In this document: in pieces, positions 1 to 11,574 of the stretch
Layout of the letters: the number at the start of each line of letters is the position of its first letter
Numbering within the stretch: the stretch's first letter is position 1
Source of the DNA: Dipteris shenzhenensis
Lineage: Eukaryota > Polypodiophyta > Polypodiopsida > Gleicheniales
DNA: 64,000 bases
Assembly: GCA_047967505.1 (NCBI GenBank)
Contig: CM106538.1
Reading direction: 5' to 3' (one strand)
Notes under the pieces: generated by a model
Told to the model about the DNA's origin: nothing
Database searches by the model: none
The model's input: only the letters and a program-made list of their open reading frames with translations
Position numbers and translations under genes: made by a program

Positions 1-83
1 CCACAATGAAAGATTTACGCAATGTGTCCTAATTTATTTTCTCCTTAGGGTTTAAGGCTCTGAACCATTGTCGAGCCTTCGCA

Positions 84-836
84 TCAAGACTCAAGCCCAA
101 AAGCATTGGTCTTGTCTATATCTCCTATATCACCAAACGTCTCATAGATTTGTTCAAATCTCTCAACATGGGAGACTGGGTCTCCTTCTCCTACAAACTT
201 GGTGATTAGCTTGGAGATTGTGACAGGATTGCTCCTTGAGGAGTTGGTATCCCTTCCTAGAACAACTAGAGGTGGTGTTGCGGCCTCCCTTCCTAGAGCT
301 TTCACTAGGATTCTCATAGCTTCATTTGCAAGGACCGTTGGCGATACATGAGGAGGTTGTGGAACGATGGGCCCTATTCCATACACTGATAGTCCTAATG
401 AAGGGTTGATGGCACAAGGTTGGGATGGGAGGATCCAGGCCCACTAGGCATTTGTATCATGACTTGGGTCGGGTTGGGCCTAGCAGGCTAGATTGGAGAT
501 CCTCTAGGGAGTGGTATGTTCCTTGCATGCATAGGCCTATAAGGGGTAGTTGTTGGGTAGGGAATATCTCTCATGTTTTGTTGCCAAGGAGGAATCATAG
601 GGGCTTTCAAGGTGGATGGCCTTAATTGTGGGCCTTTGAGGTTATCCCTCTGCTTCCTTTGCTCTAGCATTTGGGTCCCTTGTGAGAATCTGGGTCCAAA
701 TCCACCCCATAAGACTGTCTATCATCAAAGAATTGGTACAATGAGGGTTGATTTTGCCAGTAGGTACCATGGGACTCGGTTCCATGAGTATTTCTTGTGA
801 TATCGGTGGTTGGGCCGGCATTTGAGGCTCTATCAT
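84..836 (-). pseudogene. Ty3/gypsy gag fragment, degenerate
   Basis: Read on the minus strand, this stretch gives a proline-rich leader (836 down to about 490) followed by a piece resembling the start of a retrotransposon gag domain. The open part at 84-386 (100 aa) contains GEGDPVSHVERFEQIYETF, which fits the gag pattern in which a G-x-x-DP-x-x-H motif precedes a conserved F-E. Stops and frame changes separate the pieces, and the domain is cut short by a stop near position 50. It lies beyond the protease remains at 2160-2510 in the same direction, so it probably belongs to a second element that continues off the left edge. The assignment rests on the short motif and on the company of other gypsy remains; no full gag domain is visible. 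Confidence 0.45.
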
Positions 837-1489
837 TGCCCTAGTCTACCCAGCAAATGGGTTTAGCAATTCTACTCGGTTTGTCAGTACAAACCTTTCT
901 ATGATATTGGAAAAGGTTTCTCTTAATCTAGCTATTATTGTAGATGGGGTAGGAGAGTAGACATCATTAAGGATGGAGTTTAGGGTCACTTAGGCTCTAA
1001 CATTAGACTATCCTAACTCATGGACTCTTCTGAGCTAGATAATTCACATGGCGGTGGTTCTTGTTGCAAGGAGTGAAAACCGACTTTTGAGCTTGCTGCC
1101 AACCCCAAGGATGCCAAGATGTGTATGGAGGTTGACAAGATGGTATGTGAGGCACTGTCTTCAGGCTCACGGTGAGCTTATAGGACTCTTTCTGATCTCA
1201 AGATCATGTGTTCATTGGCGCAATTGAGACCCCAATTCTAGGTTGAGTTTCCCTATGCCATAGCACGGCAGGGTCCAGGGATAGCATCTCGACAGGGTGC
1301 GGGGGCAGCACCCCAACGATGTTTTAACAAAATGGGGTTAATTTCAATGCAATCTGCATGCAAATTTCATCATTTCCCAATGCTCGAGGTCCCAACTTTC
1401 AGATGCTAGCTTACACTTATATCCCTAGTTTTTTCTAGTTTTTGTGTTCCCATAGCTATCCCTCCAGACGAGGGGATAGAGGCCTACAA
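837..1489. other. No gene recognised
   Basis: This interval has no reading frame with a recognisable motif on either strand. It lies between two gypsy-derived regions and is probably decayed transposon sequence. Confidence 0.5.
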
Positions 1490-1833
1490 CACCAATCTAG
1501 TAGGGTAGAGCTAAAGCATTGACCTGATAGGATAGAGGTAAGGCACAGATCTGGTAAGATAGGCTAAAGCAACGACTTGGCAGGACAGAGCTAAGGCACT
1601 GATCTGGCAGGGATAGGCTAAAGCAACGATCCGACGGGATAGAGCTAAGGCACTGACTTGGCGGGATAGAGCTAAGGCACGACCGGCAGGATAGAGCTAA
1701 AGCACCAATCTGGTAGGATAGAGCTATAGCACTGATTGGTAGGATAGAGCTAAAGCACTGACTCGATGGGATAGAGTTAAGGCACCAACCTGGTGGGATA
1801 GAGTTCAGGAACGAACCCGGTGGGATAGTTTAA
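1490..1833. repeat. Minisatellite, about 12 copies of a 27-bp unit
   Basis: The stretch is a run of diverged copies of a unit close to GGATAGAGCTAAGGCACTGA followed by a variable TCTGGCG-like end. Copies range from about 25 to 29 bp and differ by substitutions and one- or two-base gaps. Neither strand stays open through it. It sits exactly where reverse transcriptase would be expected downstream of the gypsy protease remains, so it may have expanded within or replaced part of a decayed element. Confidence 0.85.
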
Positions 1834-2159
1834 GGGAACTATATTCTTTGGCACCTTGGGATCATTGGCCACCACCATTTTTGTCCCTATCACAACTGCA
1901 TCTATGGTTGCTAGGACATGCATCTAGTTCTATGACAAATCGGTCTTTGGTTGTGTAGCATACCAGTGTTCATCCTGTTCCTCTCCCATGTCCTTATTGT
2001 TACATGCTTGGAACACATTGATGGAAGCGGTCCTTGCGTAGTGTCTAAATCAGCTACTACTACAAATAAGCTGCCAGTCATTGGGTGGGCTTTCCATGTT
2101 TGGAGATTGACGGTCATGATGTGCTCGGCCTTGCACAGATAGATTCTATTAAAGTCCTA

Positions 2160-2510
2160 GTCATGGACTAGAACCATAGCATGCATGGAGGGTCTCCCTA
2201 GAATGACATCATAGTCATTTGGCTATCTGTGGAAGTCCATTACGACAAACCAAACATGGTAGGCTTTCTATCATTTAGAACTCCCACCAGTTGGGTTGTC
2301 GTCACCATCGGGTAGTTTAACAACTAGATTGATGCTTTCCATCTCAGTTCTTCCCCATTTGGCCCAGCATTGTTTGGTGACAGTGCTGCCACCCACTCCT
2401 CCATCCAATATTGCCATAGCATTCTTGCCTTGTTAGGCAATTGGGAGCACGACATTCATATCATCGCTCTCAAAGTATTGGCCTAGCTTGTTGACCGGTA
2501 TCTTTAGCAG
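2160..2510 (-). pseudogene. Ty3/gypsy aspartic protease remnant
   Basis: On the minus strand the sequence reads AMAILDGGVGGSTVTKQCW near 2350-2420, matching the retropepsin active-site region of plant gypsy elements in its DGG form, where the D-G pair sits in the catalytic loop. About 140 bases further on (2165-2215) the same strand reads NDYDVILGRPSMHAM, the conserved protease C-terminal D-x-ILGR motif. Stops lie between the two. With the zinc knuckle at 3400-3460 this gives the gag then protease order of Ty3/gypsy. No reverse transcriptase follows; the minisatellite at 1490-1833 is found instead. Confidence 0.6.
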
Positions 2511-2764
2511 ATGTGGCTCTTCCACGGGGCTTCCTCGGTCTCCACTTCCTCAAGGACAACCATTTGTCCCTTTGTCCAACCAGAGAGATCTCTCTAAAGG
2601 ATGGGGTTCCCCCTTAGTAGGGTTGCTATAGGAATTTTTACTTCTGTGGACAAGAATGTGGCGAGCTTTGCCACATCTCAAGGTTGGCTGATCAGCTCTT
2701 GGCCTTTTGACTATGGTTCTTCAAACCCATAAGAGGACATAGGGTCCTTATTTGCAGCCTGGTG

Positions 2765-3462
2765 CTAGGTTGGATCCTCTTCAAACATCTTGTGGCATAA
2801 GAGCAATCGTCCCACCAATGTGCTATTTGAGAATATCTCATCCACATTTTCTAGGGTGGGCAAAGTTCTGGGAGCTCTTTTTAGGGCTTGATGTTCTAGA
2901 TAGATGGTATCCATGCCCTTGTTATTCCCAAGCCTTTGCTCAAATATCTCTTCCCACTCATGGACTAAAGTTGTGCCTTTGCAAGGCATTGCTTCTCAGT
3001 AGTAGGGTCAGGGTATTCATTATGGTTGACTAGACTTAACTCCCATCTACGTGGTTGTGCTTGGCTGACCATACCCTTTTCCTCAAGCCATGGTATGGTA
3101 GGATCTAGGGTCAACCACAGGGGTCTTGAAGATGTGGCGGTGAAGACCGTAGTAGTCTCCTCATCTGAACCACTTTGAATGATGACTCGATCCAATCCCT
3201 TTCCTAATTTGATCGCACTCGCACGTCCTTTACCTTTGGATTGAGATGTGGCTGCTCTTTCTTTCTTGGCTTGTTTATGCAATTCTTTATTCATAGCACT
3301 AGCTTGGGCCCTTGTAATCACATTTAATGATATTAAGGACACTCGGCCTCTCTCAATACTTAGCAAATTGATGCTAGTTTTAGGATCAGGGGCCATTCTA
3401 GGTACCCTTCTCATGGGACAGTCCTTATATAGATGGTCCACCCCACAACCTGGACATAACGT
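2765..3462 (-). pseudogene. Ty3/gypsy gag C-terminus with CCHC zinc knuckle
   Basis: Minus-strand reading gives LCPGCGVDHLYKDCPMRR near 3415-3462, a perfect C-x2-C-x4-H-x4-C zinc knuckle as found at the end of retroviral-type gag proteins, where it binds the element RNA. It is followed by an open stretch of about 150 codons (3441-2965) rich in K, S and E, typical of the linker before protease, and then by a second open piece (2989-2765) that overlaps it in another frame. The knuckle lies just upstream of the listed first methionine. The protease remnant lies downstream on the same strand, so this is one decayed gag-pro region. Confidence 0.6.
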
Positions 3463-3968
3463 AGCATTCGGGTTAGTAACGAGGATGTTCTATGCAAGGG
3501 CCAGTCATCCTTATAAGGACAATCCTTAAGGAAGTGAGGTCTCTATCAAGTATAACAAGCTGTGGGATGATTGGTGGCTATTACCTTGTAAGGACACTCA
3601 CTTTCTCAGTGCAGGTCTTGACAAGTATAACATTGGATAGCTGGCCTGCGATTCTCACGGTGTTCATATCCCTAGCTCATTGCATAGTAGGAATAGTTTG
3701 ATACATCGAAATATTATTTTGTCTTGCATAATGTGGTGGCTCACCTTGCTAATATGATATATAGGACTCTCATAAGGTGAGGAATCAAGTGCTAGAATGA
3801 CATAGTGAGAATTTTCCTCTCACTAGATGGCTCTTCATCAATGATAACCTAATTTATAGGCGTAATCCATGGTGCTAGGGATTACAGACCCATGATAGGT
3901 GGTGGCAATGGTAGGTTTTGAGACCTAGGTGGCCCTTGGTTGGCCGAGAGGGCTCCATGTATAGCTAG

Positions 3969-4160
3969 CTACTCTGGGTTAAGTTCATTTGGCAGTGTAG
4001 GCAAGGACAAGAATTGCCTCTGTTGATACATGTGCAAGGGCATAGACTTGGGGTACCAACATTGAGAAGTTATATGATTTCCCCATCTTGCATAGTGAGC
4101 ACAGTAAAGCCCTAGCTTAGCTTGAAGGCAGGGGCACACATTTGTAGGATGGTTGCCCAT
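3969..4160 (-). pseudogene. Possible second gypsy zinc-knuckle fragment
   Basis: This 63-codon minus-strand frame contains CAHYARWGNHITSQC, which resembles a CCHC knuckle with the second cysteine changed to tyrosine and one extra residue before the histidine. It lies upstream of the intact knuckle at 3415-3462 on the same strand. It may be a second, damaged knuckle of the same gag or a neighbouring remnant. The call is weak. Confidence 0.3.
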
Positions 4161-4839
4161 GCATATCCCACATCATTCATTGTCTGGTCTCAAAAACAAG
4201 TGAGGATTGCTGAGGCCTTCTTGTCCCAACCCACCCTTGAGTTGTTGGGCCACTCAGTTCAATAGATCCATAGCTACTTCCTCTATGTTTGTGCTTCTAC
4301 CTAGTAGAGTTGCATCCTTGGCCTCACCTGTGCTAATTTCTTGCCTATATGAGACACCTCGAATGGAGGTGAATGTGAATTTTTTGATTGTGCCTTATCC
4401 TTCATATTATCATCCAAGAGTATAGCCATCTTGCTGCACAACTCTTCCTTTGCAACACTAAAGGGAAGGATCAACAAATCGACAACAGCTTCACTGACCC
4501 CTCTAATGGCTCTTACACAAAGGGACCCCACTGGGTTCCAAAAGGTACACCTTCACCATTAGCCTTTGAGCCTATGGAAGGTTAGAGTCATCATGCAGCT
4601 TTGCTTCCCCACTCACCTCCTACACCAACGAGAGTACAAGCTGCATGATGCAAGACAACAAGTAGAAAATGGAAGTACCATTATAGGTGGATACCAAAGT
4701 GGTTGCTATAGGCACAAGGCTAAGATGATGTTAACAAATACATATGGGTGCCTAAGTCCTATCTACAACAACTCGGCCCCCTTTTAAGTCTCCTCCTAAT
4801 GCCAACATGTAGCCTTTCATGTTATTCATGGATAACATA
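4161..4839. other. No gene recognised
   Basis: Several short frames overlap on both strands, but none shows a domain or a biased composition that would support coding. The flanks are gypsy-derived, so this is probably further decayed element sequence. Confidence 0.45.
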
Positions 4840-5215
4840 GCAGTAGCACCACAAGAACCTATTCCAAAAAATGGAGGAGCCCCTCAAGAACCCATTGCTG
4901 GGACCTCAGGGCAAAATATGGCTAGGATGAAACTATAGGCAACTCCTTTCTACCTCTGAGTTCTTATGTTACAAGGAAAAGCTTCACAAGTAGCCTCGTA
5001 GCAATGACACAAGAACCCACCCCAAAAAATGGGGAAGTAACACAAGAACCCACTGTATTAAAACAAAAATGCAAGTACCGCTAGATTCCCAAATACCAAT
5101 TACTAAAGACAGCCTCCACTCTCACCTCAACTTTGGCAATGAATGTGGTATAACACAAGAACCTATTTCTAAATGTGAAGTAGTCCCACAAGAACCTACC
5201 ATTGCTTCTAGGCCA
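4840..5215. repeat. Degenerate short repeats coding QEP-like units
   Basis: The motif CACAAGAACCYA recurs near 4850, 4888, 5010, 5040, 5155 and 5190, often followed after a few bases by AAAAAATGG. In plus-strand frames it reads as units such as QEPIPKNG and QEPTPKNG, so it may once have encoded a proline/glutamate repeat. Frames are broken and no flanking domain identifies the protein. Confidence 0.5.
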
Positions 5216-5250
5216 TAGGTACCCCAATTGAACACCAACACCCTCATAGG

Positions 5251-6548
5251 TGCCACAAAAAGTTGAGTAGTTCCTCAAGTCTATGTATAATTTCAAGCTA
5301 TACTCCTATCGATTGATGATGGTGCTCAACCTATGCGCTTCAATACCAATAAACTGGCATCAACCATCCATGGTTCTACCTCCTCTCATTTTTGGCTTCT
5401 CTCCTCTGACCTTCCTTGCTGGGTCTGCCTCTTTGAGGCCTCTCCCTTCCCACGTTCTCTATTTCCTATTTCTCTCCTCTCCAATCTGACTTTCTCCACT
5501 CCCTCTAGTCAAGTTTGTTGTTTGCGGTGGTGTGTCTACTTCTACCATCGCTAAAACTGTATGGGATCAAGCTGCAGTGATCAGTTCATTATGCTCGTGG
5601 TTATGTTCATGGAATAGTGGGTGGTGATCGGCGTATCCATGCGCGATGGCTTCTGCTCTCTGCTTGAAGGGATAGAGCATATAGTGGAGGCACAAGAGTC
5701 TCTAGGGCCTGCATCATGCTCAGTGCCAACAAGTGGAAAGGATATCAGATCCCTTCAACACTCAAATGTGTGGCGTTGTGAACGCGGGAATCCTGTCACC
5801 TATTCGATTTTTGTCTGTGAAGCATATTTTCTTACCTTTTGTTTGTAGCTCTCATTGCATAAATTTAACCTCATTTATAGCTTCAACTTCTTTGCTGACA
5901 TTTCTCCTGACTCTAAAGGGGGAATTTGATGCCATCTTGTGAACATTTATATGCGTAAAATGATTGTGGTAAGATTTAACAGTGGGATTCTTTGAAAAAA
6001 TGTTCCCTCAGTTTGTGTGTTATTTTGGTTAATGTTAGTTTGTGTTTTTCTATCCAATAAGTCAAAGTAACAAAATACTTACCCACATATTCTGTTCATA
6101 GGTAACTCCCATGGAGAACTCGGTCTTTCACCATCTTTGTCTACTTTTTGGCCGTGAGTTATCTGATAGACTGGCCTTAACAACTTGCTAAATATTTCAA
6201 TTTCTCTTCTTCCTAATAGACTCTAACCAGATCTGGCCATCCGTAGTGGGGTTGCTTGGTCTGGAAACTAAATCACTTATGGTTGTTCTTTCGAAACGAT
6301 GTGTTCTCACATTCTCTCCTCATGGACATGCATGCTATAATGTCCAAACCTCTGAGGGACCTATAAATTCATACTATGCTCCATTTTTTTCCACTTGCAG
6401 CTTATGTTTGATTCTGTGTCCTTCTCTTGTGTGGATATCAACGTTGAAATGGATGATTGTGAAGGTTCGGTTTCTTGCATGCTATTTCAAGTTCATTCTA
6501 TGCAATAGAGTCTCTTTCATACGCCCTTTCACCTATACATATTATCTT
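5251..6548. other. No gene recognised upstream of the gypsy element
   Basis: The open frames here (for instance 6246-6614 on the plus strand, which runs into the 5' LTR) have no recognisable domain. I see no repeat, RNA gene or promoter that I could defend. Confidence 0.5.
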
Positions 6549-6553
6549 GCTTA

Positions 6554-7259
6554 TGTTACAGAAATTATATTTCTTGTATATCTTGCTTTGGACATTATTA
6601 TTTTAGTCATGTGACTATGACAAAGTACTCCATAGGAGCGCACCAGACACGGCGGGGGTCCTAGTGGATACTTTGTGTCGTTAGTTGGGGATGCCTGACT
6701 AGCTTGTGTTTTGCCATGCTAGATGGTCGGTATTATGGGTGATTCCATGTTAATACTGGTGTTGCTAGTGTTATTGATGTTGTGCTTTGAGCGAGGTTAT
6801 GTTGGGATCAGTTGATTCGATGATTTGTTCAATTGATTGTTAATAACTAATGTAATTGGCAGCTTGAGTACAAGTGATGGAACTCATAGTGAGGATTGGA
6901 GTTAGTGTGAGGGTACCGATCGAGGTGTCACACAATGCATCATTTATGGCCATGGGCCAATTTTGTATTTCTTAATTATTGCAAGTTTCACCAATATATT
7001 TTGGAGTGGACATAATTCAATTTTGGGCCCAAAGATGGCTATGTAAAGCAAATCCCTCATTTTGGAAGAGAGGGATAATTTTGGCTGCTAGTGCTTTTAT
7101 GAAATATAGTAAATACTCTAGATGAGGAAACGTGAACCACTCATCTAAGGGGGGGAGATTGTACCCAGTCTACTATTGTTTTCATGGTGTGATTTGTGTT
7201 CTTCTTCTCCAATTGATTAAGTGGTGAATTTTGTGTGGAAATATCTTTTTTTGGTTTCA
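6554..7259 (+). repeat. 5' LTR of the gypsy element
   Basis: It begins TGTTACAG and ends GGTTTCA, with the TG...CA ends required for integration. It matches 11575-12296 along its length with scattered substitutions and small gaps. It is followed after one base by the primer binding site. Confidence 0.9.
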
Positions 7260-7260
7260 G

Positions 7261-7276
7261 TGGTATCAGAGCTTGG
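7261..7276 (+). other. Primer binding site for initiator Met-tRNA
   Basis: TGGTATCAGAGCTTGG lies one base after the 5' LTR. TGGTATCAGAGC is the standard complement of the 3' end of plant initiator methionine tRNA, which primes minus-strand DNA synthesis. Confidence 0.9.
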
Positions 7277-8433
7277 TTCACGCTCTTGTGGAGGAAGAAG
7301 AGAGAAGTCTAGTGAAGGAGACTGGAGTCGAGAGTACCACCTAACTCATGTGCAGAATCAGAGCTTGTGGGGAGAGAAAGTTTGCATTGAGGGATGTGCC
7401 CATGCATGTGTTTTGGAACCTCATTCAAGGCCACGTTGTTCTCAAAGTCCCTGCAGCTATAAAACATCCCTTATGCTAAAAACGCTAAAATCTCTCTTTA
7501 GTTTTCAGCTTCGAAGTTTGCACCAAGCAGCGCAGTGTGCAATAAAATCAATTCCCCTCAATCGTGTATGTACCTATTTTTTTGACAGTGTGCTCCAGGG
7601 TCCACACAATCTGTAGCAACTATCGTGCATCACTGAGTAGACTCCATAGCACTGCCCTTGTGGAATCAGCCTCTGACATCATCTGGGGGCTTGTACCTCC
7701 ATGCGCCCATCTACAAAGTGCAGACCTACATCCACCTGCTCATCAAAGCATCCCCAAATCATTACTGCAGGTCTCATCGTCAACACACTCAGCCTTCTTG
7801 CAGTATTTCGGCCTGCACGTAGTGTAGCCATGCACTCATGGACTCCGGAGCAACCATCAGGCCGCAGGTCCTCACAGTTCGCATTGCCCTCAGAATGATC
7901 AAACATCAGCATTGAGCAGAATTGGGGGACTCGAAATCGTACGTAGCCAAGTCAAAGGTTCCTTTGACTAAATACAAAGCAAGGGTAAAGGAACCCCAAG
8001 GTTCCCCAAAAAAAAAAGGGCCTTATAAAGAAAAATGTAAAATTAAAAAACAAACAAACAAACAAACAAAATCCAAGGAAATTCAGCAAGCTACGAGGCC
8101 CAATAAGGTGAAGACCACAATCGAATTTGAACGCTCGAATCAAGAAGGAGATTTGGAACCATAAAATCTCTGTGCAATTAATTGGAGAGTGGTCGAGCAC
8201 AAAGGTGACTACAAGCGACATCATTGGTCACATATCTCCCACTCTAGTCTTTTCTATGTTCGATCAAAGAGTGAGATACGTGATTTCTCTTGCTTTATAT
8301 TTCATACACTTAGTATCATCCGCCATCCATTTCTTACCATACACTCAAAATCACACTTCTTTCGTTTAATTTCTCATACACTTAGTATCCTTATTTTCCT
8401 CGACTCCCCTTTATTTGTAATTATTGCATTATC
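7277..8433 (+). other. Untranslated leader of the gypsy element
   Basis: This 1.15-kb stretch lies between the primer site and the gag start. It includes an A-rich run (about 8010-8075) with repeated AAAC units. Its open frames carry no domain. A long leader before gag is common in plant gypsy elements. Confidence 0.6.
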
Positions 8434-9677
8434 ATGGCGAATCAACCACAACCACCCATGCTTCAAGAGCAGTTAGATGCACGTCAGGCATAGTTGGCCG
8501 ATGAGCGTGAGCATAGGGAGAGATTGGAAAAGAAAATCAATGGTAAGAAAAGGAAGAGGCATTCATCTGACAATGAGTCATCCAACGATTATTCCGAAGA
8601 TGATACTATTATTGGGACAGTCAAAGCCACACTGAGAGGACAGAATTTGAGGAAGGGGAGTAAGATAAGTAGAAAAGCTTTCTCATCTCGATGGAAAGAA
8701 AGATGCATGCACTGTCTTGTCTTGGATCAGTTAGCTAGATGATTATTTTCCAAGGGAGAAACTCTCTGAAAAAGACAAGATTAAATGTGCTGCAAATCAT
8801 TTAGTGGAGAGTGCTGCACTTTGGTGGAACATCATAAGCACAGTAAAAGGCGACCAAAATCTTGGAAGTCTTTTCAAAAGCTCATTAAGAGCGATTTCCT
8901 TCCTTCACACTTCAAAGCAAAAACCAGACAATAGTGGGATACTTTCAGGCAATTTGATAAAGAAACAATCTCCACATACACTGATAGGTTTTGGCAAATG
9001 TTGATCCAATTACAGTCCTTAGAGAAAGTGAGTGACTGAGATCAACGAAGAAAGTATGTGGTAGGTCTAAAATCTAAGTTGAGAGCTAAGATTAACATGT
9101 TTCATCCTCGCTCACTAAACTCTACAATTTCTCTTGCAATGAATTGTGAGAGAAAGAATGGAATCCCAAAGGAAGGGAAAGATTTGAAACGGCCTGTACC
9201 CTTCCATAAGAAAAGGAGTTTGATAAAAAGCCCTTTTTTAAATCTAAGACTGGTTTTGTTCCATAGAATACAGATTCTTCTTTGAATGTGAAAGGTAGAA
9301 ATTTCCCAAAGAAAGAAATCAGGTGTTTTAGATGCAACAAGGTGGGACATATAGCAACTGAATGTCCTGAAAGAAAGAAGACCCTAGCGGCAAAAGTGCA
9401 CATGATCGAGAATAAAGCAGCCAAGCAAGAGGGAGGTAAGTATAATTGTCATGTTCTTCTAAAAATGAAAGGTTTCATTAATGGTAAAGAGGTTGTTATT
9501 CTACATGACGATGGTAGTACACATGATTTCATTTCGGAAAGAGCCTTAGCAAAGCTGAACCTAGAGTCACTCCCATCTAACTATAAAGTCAAAGTTGCTT
9601 TTACCAAGATAAAGTATAATTGCACTAGAGAAGTCAAGAATCTTCAAATTTTAATCAAACCTTACAAGGATAGATGA
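8434..9677 (+). pseudogene. gag and zinc knuckle of the gypsy element, broken frames
   Basis: The start at 8434 gives MANQPQPPMLQEQLDARQA followed at once by a stop; the frame then continues with a charged region. Translating across frames gives a gag core with the tryptophan motif AALWWN near 8813-8832 and a later YTDRFWQML stretch (about 8975-9005). A CCHC knuckle CFRCNKVGHIATEC is at about 9322-9366. The open frame 9282-9677 then enters protease, where EVVILHDDGSTHDFIS has D-D-G in place of the usual D-S/T-G catalytic triplet. The protease C-terminal motif VDIILGMPW is at about 9699-9731, after a stop. The altered active site and the stops make it non-functional. Confidence 0.8.
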
Positions 9678-9949
9678 GACTTTCTAGTGGCACCCCTATA
9701 GGGAGTTGATATCATCTTAGGAATGCCATGGAGACATCAATATAATCCTAAGATAGATTATGATTCACATTAGATGTGGATTGAGAAGAACAAACAAGAA
9801 ATATGTCCGAAAAGTTTGATGAAACTTGAGATCAGTCCTTTACTCAACCATACACAAGCCAAGAGAGCAACTAGGAAACATGAGAAGACATATCTGATTT
9901 TGATTAAATATGGTAACGGCTACTCAGCCAAACACTAAGCCTACACACC

Positions 9950-10300
9950 AAAAGTTTCTTTCTCAAATTTTTGATTGTTTCTTAGAGGATTTACCACCTG
10001 GATTACCCTGTTCTTGGCCTGAAAATCATAGGATAGAAATCCTACCGAGTAATACTCTACCTTGCAAAGCTCCTTATAGAATTAACTAGCTAGAGCAAAA
10101 GGAAATTCAAAAGCAAGTGGAGGAACTAATAGAGAGAGGATTGATAAGACCCAGTAGTTCTCCTTATGGAGCACCTATCTTATTAGTCAAAAAGAAGAAT
10201 GGAACCTATCGAATGTGTATAGACTACCGTGCACTAAACAAAATCACAATGAAGAACAAATAACCAATCCCTAGGATTGATGATCTTTTAGACAAATTGT
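9950..10300 (+). pseudogene. Reverse transcriptase N-terminal fragment (gypsy)
   Basis: Conserved RT blocks 1 and 2 are readable: [20 protein letters not shown] followed by [12 protein letters not shown] at about 10155-10248, then PIPRIDDLLDKL. The catalytic Y-x-DD block and everything after it are absent; the sequence changes after about 10300 to the integrase zinc-binding region. There are two in-frame stops. This marks an internal deletion of roughly 1 kb relative to a full pol gene; the size is my estimate from usual domain lengths. Confidence 0.8.
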
Positions 10301-10301
10301 A

Positions 10302-11574
10302 ATGGAAGAAATGCACCAACCATTATATATGGGACATAGGGGAGTGATTGCCACTTTACACTTGATAACAAGAGAATTTCATTGGTCTACTATAAGAAAA
10401 GATGTGGCTAAGTTTGTAGCTAAATGCATCACTTTGTCGAAGATCAAGAGTTACAAAGGAAAGGCCTCTGGGTTGTTAATGCCTTTATCTATTCCTATGC
10501 AACCTTGGGAACAAATATCCATGGATTTCATAACAGGTTTTCCTACTACAACGAATCAAAATGATATGATTTAGACGATAGTAGACCGCTTTAGTAAGCA
10601 AGCTTATTTCATACCATGCAAGAAGACTTTAATAGCTCAGCAAGCTGCACACATATTCATCAAGCATATCTTTATTCATCATGGCTTGCCAAAGATTATA
10701 GTGTCTGATCGAGATATTCGAAGTTTTGTAGTAATTTCTGGACTGCATTATTTCATAATCTAGGCACTAAGTTAGATTTTTCATCAGCTTTTCATCTAGA
10801 ATCGAATGGACAAACTAAAGTCACAAATAGTACTATTCTAGACATGTTAAGAGCTTATGTGGGAAGTCAACCAAAGACTTGGGACAAATATCTACACCTC
10901 TTACAGTTTGCTTATAATAATACTCCTCATTCTGCAACTGGAAGAGCACCCTTTGAGATCATCTATGGGAAAGTTTTACCTATTCCTATCACACGATTGA
11001 CCCATAGAGTGGAGGTAGCAGATGCATTTACCCATGACTATCAAAATATTCTCAAAGAGGTTCTATAAGCCATTGCACTCGCTCAAGAGAAGTAAACAAA
11101 ACAAGCTAATAAGAAATGGAAACACATGCTTTTTAAAGAAGGTGATTATGTACTTCTTTAGATTGAGAAAAGAAGATTGAAGAGTGTTGAGAAATGGCCA
11201 GTAATCAAGATGTCCTCTCATTTTTATGGGCCTTTCAAGGTGATTTAGAAAATCAATGATCTAGCTTATAGGCTTGAATTACCTGATAATTGGAAAATAC
11301 ATAATGCTTTTCATATTAGCCTCCCTTCAAAGGACCTTTACCTATACATCCTATTTATGAAGAAGGAATACTAGAACTTGAATGCATTATTGATCATCAA
11401 CAGACCTCAACCCGAAAAGGAAATGCCTACACTAAATACTTGCTCAAATTTAGGAATCATCCGAGAGATGATGCTTAGTGGATGCTTGAGCGATACCTTT
11501 GAACTTTTCCACACCTTATCAGTTCCTATAATCAAACACGCAACTAAGGTCAGTTGCAATCCAAGAAAGAGGGA
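10302..11574 (+). pseudogene. Integrase, chromodomain-like tail and polypurine tract (gypsy)
   Basis: The open frame 10302-10574 holds the HHCC region (HRGVIATLHLITREFHWS) and the start of the catalytic core (PWEQISMDFITGFP, first catalytic D). After a stop the core continues with VDRFSKQAYFIP and GLPKIIVSDRDI, then a one-base shift leads to ESNGQTKVTNS and the frame 10844-11068. The C-terminus includes FHISLPSKDL and, near 11375-11480, IIDHQQTSTRKG with LLKFRNHPRDDA, similar to the chromodomain-like tail of gypsy integrases. AAGAAAGAGGGA at 11563-11574 is the polypurine tract directly before the 3' LTR. Confidence 0.8.

Noticed and set aside
1490-1833. CRISPR-like array
   Set aside because: Units are contiguous with no spacers and strongly diverged; it is a plant minisatellite.
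6246-6614. 122-codon plus-strand frame
   Set aside because: It runs across the target duplication and into the 5' LTR of the gypsy element, so it is an accidental frame.
7952-8224. Minus-strand frame rich in phenylalanine and leucine
   Set aside because: Caused by the A-rich leader of the gypsy element read backwards; no domain.
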